Below are positions 16,149 to 24,308 of a stretch of 64,000 bases of DNA, in pieces. The translations under genes and the position numbers were made by a program. Within the stretch, counting starts at the first letter, position 1, and the number at the start of each line of letters is the position of its first letter. A model generated the notes under the pieces. It searched no databases. It saw nothing but the letters and a program-made list of their open reading frames with translations, and was not told the DNA's origin. Source of the stretch: Chloroflexota bacterium (GTDB taxonomy: Bacteria; Chloroflexota; Anaerolineae; Aggregatilineales; Phototrophicaceae); the NCBI GenBank assembly GCA_020161935.1, contig JAIUNI010000001.1:1550001-1614000 (forward strand), in the 5' to 3' direction.

Positions 16149-17183
16149 TTATGGGTGTTCGACTAAAGTCGTTTTTCCGGTTTCGTAGGACCGATACAGC
16201 GCGTCAATAATGGCGATTGTTTTGATGTTATCGTGGCCGGAGGTGATCGGCGTTTGTCCGGTCGCCACGCACTCCAAGAAATGTCCAACCTCATGCACGA
16301 ACGACTCGGCATAATTGGCGTTCGGTAGTCCCATCAACTGCATCCCCTCTGTGTAGCCGTCAACCCCGGTGCTGTGCATATGCCAGCCGTTGATGTTGCT
16401 AATCATGCCTTTGGTGCCGTACAGGATAACCAGCTCATGACTCGCCGTTGGGATCGGGTTCTGGTAGGCGGCAAAGGTGAAAAACGCCTCGCCAATCGCG
16501 CCATTTTCGAACTCCATCGCGAACGCGGCAATGTCTTCGCTGTCCATGCCGGGGTTCAGGCCGGAGGTGGAGTACAACGCCGTCACCCGCCGCACATCGC
16601 CGAGGAACGAACGCATCAGGTCAATCTTGTGAATAGCGGTCGTGCGGATGACCCCGCCGCCCGCCAGCTTCTTCGAAAACAACCAGTGACCTTCCGGGTA
16701 TCCCCTGCTCAAGAACTGATTACCGTCGATCCGTGCCGCGACCACGCGACCAATCGCACCATCGTCGAGCAGCTTCTTGATCGGCTTGTGCTCCGGTAGG
16801 TAACGCTGGTTCTGCGCCACCATGAATACCTTCCCCGCTGCCTCCATCGCGCTCACCATCTGTCGTGCTTCACCGAGGTTCATCGCCATCGGTTTTTCCA
16901 ACAGCACATGCTTGCCCGCCTTCGCCGCAGCCAGCACAATCGGCGCGTGGAGGAAGTGCGGCGCACACACATCCACCGCGTCCACCTGCGGGTTATCAAT
17001 CACCGCTTGCCACTCGCTGGTTACGGCAGCCGTACCGCCGAGTTTGGCCGCTGTATCCTCCGCCAGCTTGAGATGGTTATCACAGCACATCACAATTTCG
17101 GACTGGTCACGCGCTGCCTCGTACCCCGGCAGATGCGCCCGTGCCATCAACCCACATCCGATTAAACCAACACGAATGGTCAC
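16149..17183 (-). CDS. Gfo/Idh/MocA family oxidoreductase
   Basis: NAD(P)-dependent oxidoreductase of 344 aa with GLIGCGLMARAHLPGYE at the N-terminus, the EKPMAMNLGEA motif, and VIRTTAIHKIDLMRSFLGD supplying substrate-side residues. The start is GTG, chosen because AAGGAGTC stands seven bases upstream. Its coupling to a rhamnose-mutarotase-like gene upstream suggests a deoxyhexose or related aldose substrate; this is inference from context. Confidence 0.9.
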   Translation of the reverse strand: MTIRVGLIGCGLMARAHLPGYEAARDQSEIVMCCDNHLKLAEDTAAKLGGTAAVTSEWQAVIDNPQVDAVDVCAPHFLHAPIVLAAAKAGKHVLLEKPMAMNLGEARQMVSAMEAAGKVFMVAQNQRYLPEHKPIKKLLDDGAIGRVVAARIDGNQFLSRGYPEGHWLFSKKLAGGGVIRTTAIHKIDLMRSFLGDVRRVTALYSTSGLNPGMDSEDIAAFAMEFENGAIGEAFFTFAAYQNPIPTASHELVILYGTKGMISNINGWHMHSTGVDGYTEGMQLMGLPNANYAESFVHEVGHFLECVATGQTPITSGHDNIKTIAIIDALYRSYETGKTTLVEHP

Positions 17184-17223
17184 GATGACTCCTTCTACGA
17201 TGCTAGCTGTTCAGCGAGTCGCT

Positions 17224-17538
17224 TCAATCCAAGTGAAAAACTTCGAGCCACATATCGCCCGGTATCGACGCGAAGAACGGTTTCATCGCCGCCTGCCAGC
17301 GTGTGTTCACATCTTTTTCGCCCACACAGGCGTTGGATGCCGTAAAGTCATCCGACTCCAAATAGCCAAACACCATGCCATCCTCGCGCATGAACAGCGA
17401 GTAATTGCGGAAGCCGCAGTCGCTCAGTGCTTGCCGCATCTCCGGCCACACATTGGCGTGCCAGTGTTTATATTCCGTGATGTACTCTGGCTTGATGTGG
17501 AATGCAAAACAGGCCCTCTGTGGTTGGTTAGTCGTCAA
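17224..17538 (-). CDS. rhaM: L-rhamnose mutarotase-like protein (RhaM/RhaU family)
   Basis: Small ferredoxin-like-fold protein that interconverts sugar anomers, with family motifs RACFAFHIKPEYITEYKHWH, VWPEMRQAL, GFRNYSLF and a C-terminal WLEVFHLD. The frame is open to 17595, but I choose the TTG at 17538: it gives 104 aa, the usual family length, has AAGG upstream, and aligns with the second copy at 20639. A start at 17595 would lie upstream of the transcript predicted from TTACAC/TATAAC (17607-17579). The His of the usual HNYS block is Arg here (RNYS), so catalysis may differ. Confidence 0.82.
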   Translation of the reverse strand: MTTNQPQRACFAFHIKPEYITEYKHWHANVWPEMRQALSDCGFRNYSLFMREDGMVFGYLESDDFTASNACVGEKDVNTRWQAAMKPFFASIPGDMWLEVFHLD

Positions 17539-17578
17539 TTTTCGAAACCTTAAAAATGTGTTCAAAAAAGCAAAATAT

Positions 17579-17626
17579 GTTATATTAACCATCACTTACA
17601 CGTGTAATGGGATCTTTTTCTATAAT
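17579..17626. promoter_or_regulatory. Divergent promoters sharing a palindrome (rhaM and LacI genes)
   Basis: A perfect 12-bp palindrome TTACACGTGTAA (17596-17607) supplies a -35-like TTACAC to both strands. To the right, TATAAT lies at 17621-17626 (19-bp spacer). To the left, TATAAC lies at 17584-17579 (17-bp spacer). It is a plausible operator for the LacI protein encoded at 17728, controlling both directions. The hexamers are suboptimal at -35, so an activator or weak basal promoter is possible. Confidence 0.5.
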
Positions 17627-17727
17627 TAACACGCTTGCATCGGGCTTGTCAACAAATTGGTATGGGCTTGCTCATATCGCGCCGACTTTTTAACTTAAAA
17701 TATCTTTTAGCTGTATCTTTGTTATAC

Positions 17728-18765
17728 ATGAAACGACCTACTCAACAGGATGTCGCTAAACGAGCTGGCGTATCCCGCGCCACTGTTTCTTACGTCCTCA
17801 ACGGCCTAACCGATGGCTACGTGACCATTACCGAAGAAACGCGCGAAAAAGTGATGCGGGCGGTTGTTGAACTTGGCTATCAACCGGACGCAACCGCACA
17901 ATCGCTGCGTTCCGGTACGACCAACACGATTGGCCTCCTGATACCGGATATGCACAACCCGCATTACTGGCAAATCGCGTCCGGCGTGGAAAGTGAACTG
18001 CAAACGCGCGGTTATGACGTGCTGTTGATGAGCGCCTCGCTCAATCCCGAACGGGAACTGCACAGCGTCCAAACCCTGAGCCGGCGGCGCATCGACGGCC
18101 TCATCTTGCTCCTCACCTACTACGACCACCTGCGGCATGAACTCGAAGCGCTCGTCCGGCAGCGCAAGCCGCTCGCCCTCATCGGCACCTCCGCCAGTAC
18201 GGTGGACATCGCCCGTACCAGCTATAAGGCGGGCGCAGTCGCGGTGATGAAGCACCTGCTCGAACTGGGCCACCGCCGCATCGGGTTGATCTACGGCGGG
18301 AGTTTGGTTTACCCCGAACAGGGAACCGACCGTTTGGTTGCTTACCGGCAGGGTTTGCAAAGCGCCGGTATCGCTGCCGACGACGACCTCATCCAATACT
18401 GCGGGACGACGATTGACGAAGGCTACAAAGCGGCTTCTACCCTGCTCGGTCTTGCCACGCCGCCCACTGCCATCATCACCATTAATGACATGCTGGCAAT
18501 CGGGGCGATGCGGGCGATTGATGAACGCCAACTCGCGATACCGGCTGATATTTCGGTCGCCAGCTTTGACGACATTGCGATGTCGGCTTACCTCAACCCA
18601 CCGCTGACCACCGTGCATATCGACGCGGAAGAACTCGGTCGTGCCGCCACACGCCTGATATTTAGACGACTGCAAAACCCTGACCTCCCACCGCAGGAAA
18701 CGTTTGTTCCCGGTCATTTAATTATTCGCCAGACGACTGATGTACCCAAAGGACGGACACCATGA
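17728..18765 (+). CDS. LacI-family transcriptional regulator
   Basis: Sugar-responsive repressor of 345 aa. The helix-turn-helix and hinge at residues 1-60 read RPTQQDVAKRAGVSRATVSY and end in a YQPDATAQSLRSG hinge. A type-1 periplasmic-binding-like effector domain follows (TIGLLIPDMHNPHYWQIASG through PPLTTVHIDAEELGRAA). The ATG at 17728 is the family start; the upstream extension to 17635 is discarded because it overlaps the promoter. Its TGA overlaps the ATG of the amidohydrolase (ATGA), so they are co-expressed. Confidence 0.93.
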   Translation: MKRPTQQDVAKRAGVSRATVSYVLNGLTDGYVTITEETREKVMRAVVELGYQPDATAQSLRSGTTNTIGLLIPDMHNPHYWQIASGVESELQTRGYDVLLMSASLNPERELHSVQTLSRRRIDGLILLLTYYDHLRHELEALVRQRKPLALIGTSASTVDIARTSYKAGAVAVMKHLLELGHRRIGLIYGGSLVYPEQGTDRLVAYRQGLQSAGIAADDDLIQYCGTTIDEGYKAASTLLGLATPPTAIITINDMLAIGAMRAIDERQLAIPADISVASFDDIAMSAYLNPPLTTVHIDAEELGRAATRLIFRRLQNPDLPPQETFVPGHLIIRQTTDVPKGRTP

Positions 18766-19622
18766 TTATCGACAGCCATTCCCACGCTTGGCCGCTGTGG
18801 CCTTATCAACCGCCTGTGCCGGATGATGCCCATCGTGGCAAACTCGAACAACTCTTAAATGAGATGGACTTAAACGGGGTCGATCAAGCGATGATCGTCT
18901 GCGCCCAAATCGACCGTAACTCGCGTAACAACGCCTATGTCGCGGGACAAATCGCGCGGTTCCCGAACCGTTTTCACCAAATTGTTGACCTCGACAGCGA
19001 ATGGTCAGCCACTTATCACCAACCGGGTTCAGCCAGCCGTTTGCAAGCGATGATGGACGAGTGGCCGATCAAAGGATTTACGCATTACATCGCGCAAAGT
19101 GATGACGGCGCGTGGCTGCATTCGGATGAAGGCCAGCGGGTCTTTAAGATTGCCGAAAAGCACCATCTGATCGTCAGCTTGAGCACGTATACCCACCATC
19201 AACCGGCCATCCGCCGCGCCGCCGAGATGTTCCCTACCGTACCGATACTGATTCACCACATGGGCTGGGTGAAAGTGGATGAAGCCGAACCGCGCGAAGG
19301 TTTAAGGCAGGTGCTGGAGTCGGCCAAGCTGCCCAACATTTACCTGAAGTTTTCGGGCTTCGCATATGCCACGCGCACCAATTGGGATTACCCGTATACC
19401 GACACCCACGATATTTTCCGCGCGGAGTATGAACACTTCGGCGCAGCGCGTATGTGCTGGGGATCGGATTATCCGGTCGTCCGGTTCTTCATGACCTATA
19501 AACAGTCGCTTGAAGCCTTCCGGCACCACTGCACCTTCATCTCCGAGGGCGACAAGGCGCAAATCCTCGGCGGGACGTTGGAGAAACTGCTTCAGGCTGT
19601 TAATTTGCCTAACCGTGAATGA
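18762..19622 (+). CDS. Amidohydrolase-2 family protein (sugar lactonase-like)
   Basis: TIM-barrel metal hydrolase of 286 aa. The HxH motif is at residues 6-8 (DSHSHAW), later His ligands are in ILIHHMGW, and the catalytic Asp is in WGSDYPVVRFF. Relatives in sugar-acid pathways open lactones such as L-fucono- or L-rhamnono-lactone, which would match a dehydrogenase-made aldonolactone from the divergent cassette; that is inference. There is no signal peptide, so it is cytoplasmic. Confidence 0.87.
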   Translation: MIIDSHSHAWPLWPYQPPVPDDAHRGKLEQLLNEMDLNGVDQAMIVCAQIDRNSRNNAYVAGQIARFPNRFHQIVDLDSEWSATYHQPGSASRLQAMMDEWPIKGFTHYIAQSDDGAWLHSDEGQRVFKIAEKHHLIVSLSTYTHHQPAIRRAAEMFPTVPILIHHMGWVKVDEAEPREGLRQVLESAKLPNIYLKFSGFAYATRTNWDYPYTDTHDIFRAEYEHFGAARMCWGSDYPVVRFFMTYKQSLEAFRHHCTFISEGDKAQILGGTLEKLLQAVNLPNRE

Positions 19623-20638
19623 TGTTTGTGGCGGCGGCGGCGGCACTAATGGTTATTTACTTATTAAAATGGTAATTGGTCGGGTTACGCCGCATGAGGC
19701 TAAAGCCATCATGCTGATCACCAGACAAGCCTGCTAAAGCGGCTTCAAAGGCAAGTGTCAGCGCCTCCAATTATTTACCATGCTCATTCGTAAATCACTA
19801 TAAGTACCGCCAATACAGCTTTTAGCGATTAGCTTTTAGCTCCAATTTCAGTTTCAAACGATACGAGTTGCACATTCGAAATACTGCGAAAACTGCCCTA
19901 AAGGATTTCCTTCGGTCGCAAAATTCTTCAATTTCTTCATTTTCACAGTGCATTTTGTGTCGGCGATGGCGGCGAAGTCGTCGACGACAGATGAGTGTAT
20001 TGTGTCGGAAATGTCGTCAGAGTCGAAACCCCACCCCAGCCCTCCCCGTAGTAACAGCGAGGGAGCAAAGAGTGGCAAATTTGGCAGCAATGGCAAACAT
20101 TGTTTTTGTGCCACGTTTGCTATTTTATTTGCAGCGGCGGATGGCTGGTTCGCTGCTGCAACGTTTGCTGCAAAAGGCAATCTTTAGTCGATAGTCATTA
20201 GTCCAAGACAAAGATGAATGCAAGTCGCCAAGATGCCACGTAAAAAGCACAATATGCGGAACAAGCGGCAAAAGCGGCACGAATTGAATGATAATGTGGT
20301 GCGCGGTGGATAGATGCGGTTGTTAAGGTGCGTGCGGGTGGCAAGAAAAGCGGATGGGATGTATCCCGTCCCTACAACCAGCCCTTTGAATAGCATATAC
20401 GAAATCAAACGGTTAAGGGTGAACATTTGTCAGAACATTTGGTCACTTTTAAGGGCTATTGGTGCTAACTTTGCGGGGGAAAAACGAAGGGGAAAGGTTG
20501 AGAAATGGTTAGAGAATGGTTTGCCGACAAACCTAATTTAAACCTAAATCATAATATCAACAGGTCAAATAAATAATTAAAAAAGGCGGCCTGAGCGGTC
20601 GCCAGTGAATTCTATTTGTTCTTTACAGCCAGTGGTCA
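19623..20638. repeat. Gene-free repeat region (1.0 kb)
   Basis: No credible gene is seen. The region opens with a (GGC)n run at 19628-19645 and has a second GGC/GTC-rich stretch near 19970. Around 20030-20075 lies a C-rich arm answered by a GAGGGAG arm, related to the family near 1980. From about 20240 to 20560 it matches, with gaps, the region 59135-59510, including a 29-base identical core at 20416-20444. Small frames here are low-complexity translations. Confidence 0.65.
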
Positions 20639-20959
20639 TTAATCGAGATGGAAGACTTCTTCGAGTTCCATCATGTTCTGGTCAGGACGACCGGAAAGCG
20701 CCTCAAAATACGGCCCCATGAATTCCTGCCACTTGAGGTTAATTTCCTCTTTCGCCATACCCGCGTTGGAAGCCTCAAAACTCTCCGCCGCCTCGAAGTA
20801 GCCGAACATCAGCCCATCATCGCGCAGGAAGAGGCTGTAGTTGTGCCAACCGTTACGCCGGAGCGCGTCCAGCATTTCCGGCCATACGGCCTCGTGGTGC
20901 TTCTTGTATTCTGGAATGCGATCACGCTTCACTTGGAGCAAAAAACCTACTCTTTTCAT
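20639..20959 (-). CDS. rhaM: L-rhamnose mutarotase (RhaM/RhaU family)
   Basis: Anomer-converting enzyme of 106 aa with the full family pattern: MKRVGFLLQVKRDRIPEYKK, HEAVWPEMLDAL, GWHNYSLFLRDDGLMFGYFE and a terminal LEEVFHLD. Unlike the copy at 17224, the HNYS histidine is present. It ends a seven-gene minus-strand run whose transporter, isomerase and mutarotase resemble rhizobial rhaSTPQU loci, which are likewise under a DeoR-type regulator. L-rhamnose or a similar deoxysugar is therefore the best guess. Confidence 0.92.
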   Translation of the reverse strand: MKRVGFLLQVKRDRIPEYKKHHEAVWPEMLDALRRNGWHNYSLFLRDDGLMFGYFEAAESFEASNAGMAKEEINLKWQEFMGPYFEALSGRPDQNMMELEEVFHLD

Positions 20960-20979
20960 AATTGTTCTTTCCTAAATGT

Positions 20980-22434
20980 CTATTCAATAACCATCAGTTC
21001 GAGCTGTAACAGCCGTGCGAGCTTCTTAATCTTATCCAATTGGCAGCCAACGCCCAAAGCAACATGGTGGGTTGGGCCGAAAGCGCACCATTCGTCCATG
21101 AACTTCGCGGGGTCGAGCTTGAACTTCAAGCGTGAGTTGGTATTCCCGATTTGCATGGTCGTGCCTGCAATCGACTCGCCCTCCGCAGCCAGCAACCGCA
21201 GCTTACCTTCGGCTGTCTGTGTCAGGCCGAGAATGGTAATCGGCCCGCGTTTGACGCGCATTTCGACCGAGAGACCGTAGCCGCGTTTGCCGTGGAATAA
21301 GCCTAAACCACGCAGCATCGGCTTGCCGTCGGAAATGGCGATATGACCGGGGCCATCATGCCCCATCATGATAAAATCCTCGTTGAAATCCATCCCATAA
21401 AACTCGGTGTACGAGCCACCCGCGCCCAAGCGATCCATAATCAGCATGGCGACGCAGGTTTTGAGGTCGCCCTCACCCGATGCGGGAATGCCCCGCGCCG
21501 TGAGCAGCGAGTTGCCGACGATTAGACCCGCGCCAAGTTCTTCATTCTCGTTGCCATCTAAGCCGCGATAGTAATAGGTTAAGCCGTTGAGGTCGAAATC
21601 CGCGACCAGTTGGTCAAGTCCACAGGCGACCCGCGCCGACCACCCCAACGCTTCGGGGGTTACATCCTGCGAGATTTTGTCGCTGCCCTTCCCCACTAAT
21701 TGAAAGTGGTTCTGGATTTCCTCGACCTTGTTCTTGATGGCGGTGTCACTCGCGCCTTTGACGCGCTTGTGGAGGTCGTCCATCTCCAGCACTTCGATAT
21801 GCGCCCCAAGTTGGGCATGGTGCATGGTGAAGTCGGAGTACATATCCAACATGCCGGGGTAGGTATGGCCGAGGAAACCGATGCGGCTGTAGCTCAGTTC
21901 ACGCAGAATTTGTGCGGCTTTAATCCAATCCTCGATCTGTTCCCACGCCCGCATGTAATACTGATTGGCGTGGCCTTCCGCTTCCTGAAGCAAACCGGAG
22001 ACCACGTTGAATTGTATCCGACTACGGGCAAAGGCATTCGAAATTTCCGGCACGCAGCAGGCGCAGCAGTTCGCCAGCCACTCGGCGGTATCTGTATTCG
22101 GATAGTCCATCGCAGGGGATGGTTGTAGGTTCAGGATGAGTACCGGCGCTTTCCGGCGCTGGACGGCGGGCAGCACTTGGGAGGAGGTCGAGTACGTGCC
22201 GACGTAGCAGATAATCAGATCAACCGAGTGGCTGGCAAACAAGTCACCGGCCTGCTGCGCCCCCGGCGCGTTATCTACCAAGCCCGCCGAGACGACTTCC
22301 GCACCCATCGCGGTAATTTTACGCTCAACCTCGCGCTGGTAGCCTTCCAAACGTTCTTTTAGACCTTCAAACTGCGGCCAATATGCCGCGAGGCCAATGC
22401 CAAAAACACCAATTTTCGCCTGTTTAATCGCCAT
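20980..22434 (-). CDS. L-fucose/L-arabinose isomerase family protein
   Basis: Ketol isomerase-like protein of 484 aa. The N-terminal Rossmann-like part has VDLIICYVGTYSTSSQVLPA. The C-terminal catalytic part has IPASGEGDLKTCVAMLIMD, a TEFYGMDFNEDF Glu, GHDGPGHIAI His and GPTHHVALGVG His, the Glu/Glu/His/His set expected for Mn-dependent aldose-ketose isomerisation. Length agrees with AraA-like and FucI-like proteins, though it is diverged from both. It sits between the SGNH hydrolase and the mutarotase genes, so it most likely acts on the imported sugar. Confidence 0.87.
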   Translation of the reverse strand: MAIKQAKIGVFGIGLAAYWPQFEGLKERLEGYQREVERKITAMGAEVVSAGLVDNAPGAQQAGDLFASHSVDLIICYVGTYSTSSQVLPAVQRRKAPVLILNLQPSPAMDYPNTDTAEWLANCCACCVPEISNAFARSRIQFNVVSGLLQEAEGHANQYYMRAWEQIEDWIKAAQILRELSYSRIGFLGHTYPGMLDMYSDFTMHHAQLGAHIEVLEMDDLHKRVKGASDTAIKNKVEEIQNHFQLVGKGSDKISQDVTPEALGWSARVACGLDQLVADFDLNGLTYYYRGLDGNENEELGAGLIVGNSLLTARGIPASGEGDLKTCVAMLIMDRLGAGGSYTEFYGMDFNEDFIMMGHDGPGHIAISDGKPMLRGLGLFHGKRGYGLSVEMRVKRGPITILGLTQTAEGKLRLLAAEGESIAGTTMQIGNTNSRLKFKLDPAKFMDEWCAFGPTHHVALGVGCQLDKIKKLARLLQLELMVIE

Positions 22435-22445
22435 TATGCAGCCTT

Positions 22446-23297
22446 TTAGGAATAAGTGTTGATGCTGTTTAAAACGTGTTCAATGAGTATTTGGTGACCG
22501 GCAGGGCCGGGGTGTAACCCATCCGGGCAGTAGAGTACGGGGTCGGGTTTGGTGCTGTAAAGGCTGACCAGATCGACTAGCGGAATACCGCGCTCACCGG
22601 CGATCCGCTTGAGGGCATCCGCACAGGCTTGAATGTCGGCGTTATCCCACGTAATACTCATGGCGGCCATGCCGGGGTCGTTGTTGACAATCGACTCGAC
22701 CACGGGACTCGGCGTGATGAGGATGATGCGCGAGCCAACGCTGAGGAAGCCATCGACAATCGCCGTAAAGTTCGCGGTGTATTCCTCGATGGATACCAGC
22801 AGCTTGCCACCAGAGCCGTTAAAGCGCTTGGTGTCGTTCGCGCCGTACTTGAGGAACACCCAATCCGGCTTCTGGGCGAGATATTGGGTAAAGGTGTGCT
22901 CAAGGCCGTGGGTGGAGGTGTAGCCGGAACGCCCGTGATTGTAGAACTGAATGGGCTGTTCAGGGTCAACCAAGCCGACCAACGCCCGCAGGATTTCCGC
23001 GTAGCCGTAGCGGTAGGTGGTGATCGAGTCGCCGACCGTCATGATGGTGCTGATATGCCCATCACGCGGGGCTTTCAACTTGCGAATGGCTTCCGCCCAT
23101 TCCGGCTTTTCGAGCAGCTTTTGGGCGACGGCGGTACACTGCCCGAAGGCGTAATCGGTATAGGCCGTGAACTGCACGGCGGTGATGTCCAGCATGAGCG
23201 CAGCCGCTTCGACCGGAATGTTGACTGCCAGCGCGGAGGGAACCTGCTGGAAGTTGAAGTCCATCTGAAAAATATTGTCATCGGATAGTTCGAACAT
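22446..23297 (-). CDS. SGNH/GDSL-family hydrolase
   Basis: Cytoplasmic esterase-like protein of 283 aa with all four SGNH blocks: GDSITTYRYGY (Ser), NHGRSGYTSTHG (Gly), KYGANDTKRF (Asn) and CPDGLHPGPAGH (Asp/His). An N-terminal extension of about 95 residues precedes the catalytic core. There is no signal peptide. I start at the ATG 23297 with GAGG upstream rather than at the TTG one codon earlier. Its place between permease and isomerase suggests it removes an acyl group from the imported sugar; that is inferred. Confidence 0.85.
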   Translation of the reverse strand: MFELSDDNIFQMDFNFQQVPSALAVNIPVEAAALMLDITAVQFTAYTDYAFGQCTAVAQKLLEKPEWAEAIRKLKAPRDGHISTIMTVGDSITTYRYGYAEILRALVGLVDPEQPIQFYNHGRSGYTSTHGLEHTFTQYLAQKPDWVFLKYGANDTKRFNGSGGKLLVSIEEYTANFTAIVDGFLSVGSRIILITPSPVVESIVNNDPGMAAMSITWDNADIQACADALKRIAGERGIPLVDLVSLYSTKPDPVLYCPDGLHPGPAGHQILIEHVLNSINTYS

Positions 23298-23309
23298 CAA
23301 TAAACCTCG

Positions 23310-24308
23310 TTAATATTTACCTCGTAACAAGCGGCCTAAATTGCCCACGCGCAGTTGGTCAAGCCCGACCGCCAGCAGGAGTAGGACACCGAGGGCGATT
23401 TGCTGGTAATAGGCGGAGACACTGAGCAGCGTCATGGCGTTATCCAGCGTGCCTAAAATGAGTACGCCGAGCAGCGTCCCGAATAGGTTACCCTTGCCAC
23501 CTGTGAGGCTGGTTCCGCCGAGAATGATGGCCGCAACCACCTTGAGTTCGAGGCCAGTGGAAGCCTGCGGAGCGGCTACCCCTAAGCGTGAGGTTAGGAA
23601 TACACCGGCAATCGCGGCGCTTAGGCCGGAGAGGACATAAGCGATCAGTTGGTAGCGTTTCACAGGAAGCGCCGCAAGATGGCTGGCGCGGCTGTTGCCA
23701 CCGATGGCATACATCGCCCGCCCGTAGGTGGTGAAGTGCATGAGGATGACGGCAATGATGAACATGATGACCACGGCAACAATGAGCGTGGGTACACCCG
23801 CGATTGTGCCACGCCCCAACTGCCCAAAACCTTCGTCAAGCAAGGGAATACTCAGCCCTTCCGAGAATACGTAGGCTAGGCCACGCACGGCTGATAGCAT
23901 CCCCAGTGTGGTAATGAGCGGGTTAATCCCGATGCGCGTTACAAGCAGGCCGTTTAAGAGACCGATGAGCACACCGATAACGAGGCCAAAGGCGACGGCA
24001 CCCCACACGCCTAAGGTGGGTGCGCTGGAAGCTACGGCTACCCCGACGAGCGCGGTCGTCGCCCCAACCGAGAGATCAAGGCCGCCACCAATCATCAGCA
24101 TGGTGCTGAAAATGGCGATCATGCCGATGACCGCCACCGATACGGGCAGGTTGACGAGGTTACGCGGCCCCAAAAAGAAAGGTGAGAGTTGTGAAATTAC
24201 AATCACCATCAGCACATATAGAACGAGCAGCCCAATACCGTTGTTCAAACGAATGCGAGGGAGCCGTGAGGACGATTGTGGAACCAGTGGTTTGGTTGTT
24301 TCGGTCAT
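23310..24308 (-). CDS. Ribose-type sugar ABC transporter permease (RbsC/RhaP family)
   Basis: Membrane permease of 332 aa with 8-10 hydrophobic segments. Family signatures are IFSTMLMIGGGLDLSVGATTALVG near the N-terminus, NGLLVTRIGINPLITTLGML and the coupling EAA-like region near YALGGNSRAS (here AIGGNSRAS). LEVVAAIILGGTSLTGGKG appears as LKVVAAIILGGTSLTGGKG. Its ATG overlaps the stop of the ATPase gene (ATGA). Together with 25819-26811 it makes a heterodimeric channel. Confidence 0.94.
   Translation of the reverse strand: MTETTKPLVPQSSSRLPRIRLNNGIGLLVLYVLMVIVISQLSPFFLGPRNLVNLPVSVAVIGMIAIFSTMLMIGGGLDLSVGATTALVGVAVASSAPTLGVWGAVAFGLVIGVLIGLLNGLLVTRIGINPLITTLGMLSAVRGLAYVFSEGLSIPLLDEGFGQLGRGTIAGVPTLIVAVVIMFIIAVILMHFTTYGRAMYAIGGNSRASHLAALPVKRYQLIAYVLSGLSAAIAGVFLTSRLGVAAPQASTGLELKVVAAIILGGTSLTGGKGNLFGTLLGVLILGTLDNAMTLLSVSAYYQQIALGVLLLLAVGLDQLRVGNLGRLLRGKY

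Noticed and set aside
19623..20638. Insertion sequence or transposase remnant in the repeat region
   Set aside because: No transposase-like reading frame or clear terminal inverted repeats with target duplications could be seen.
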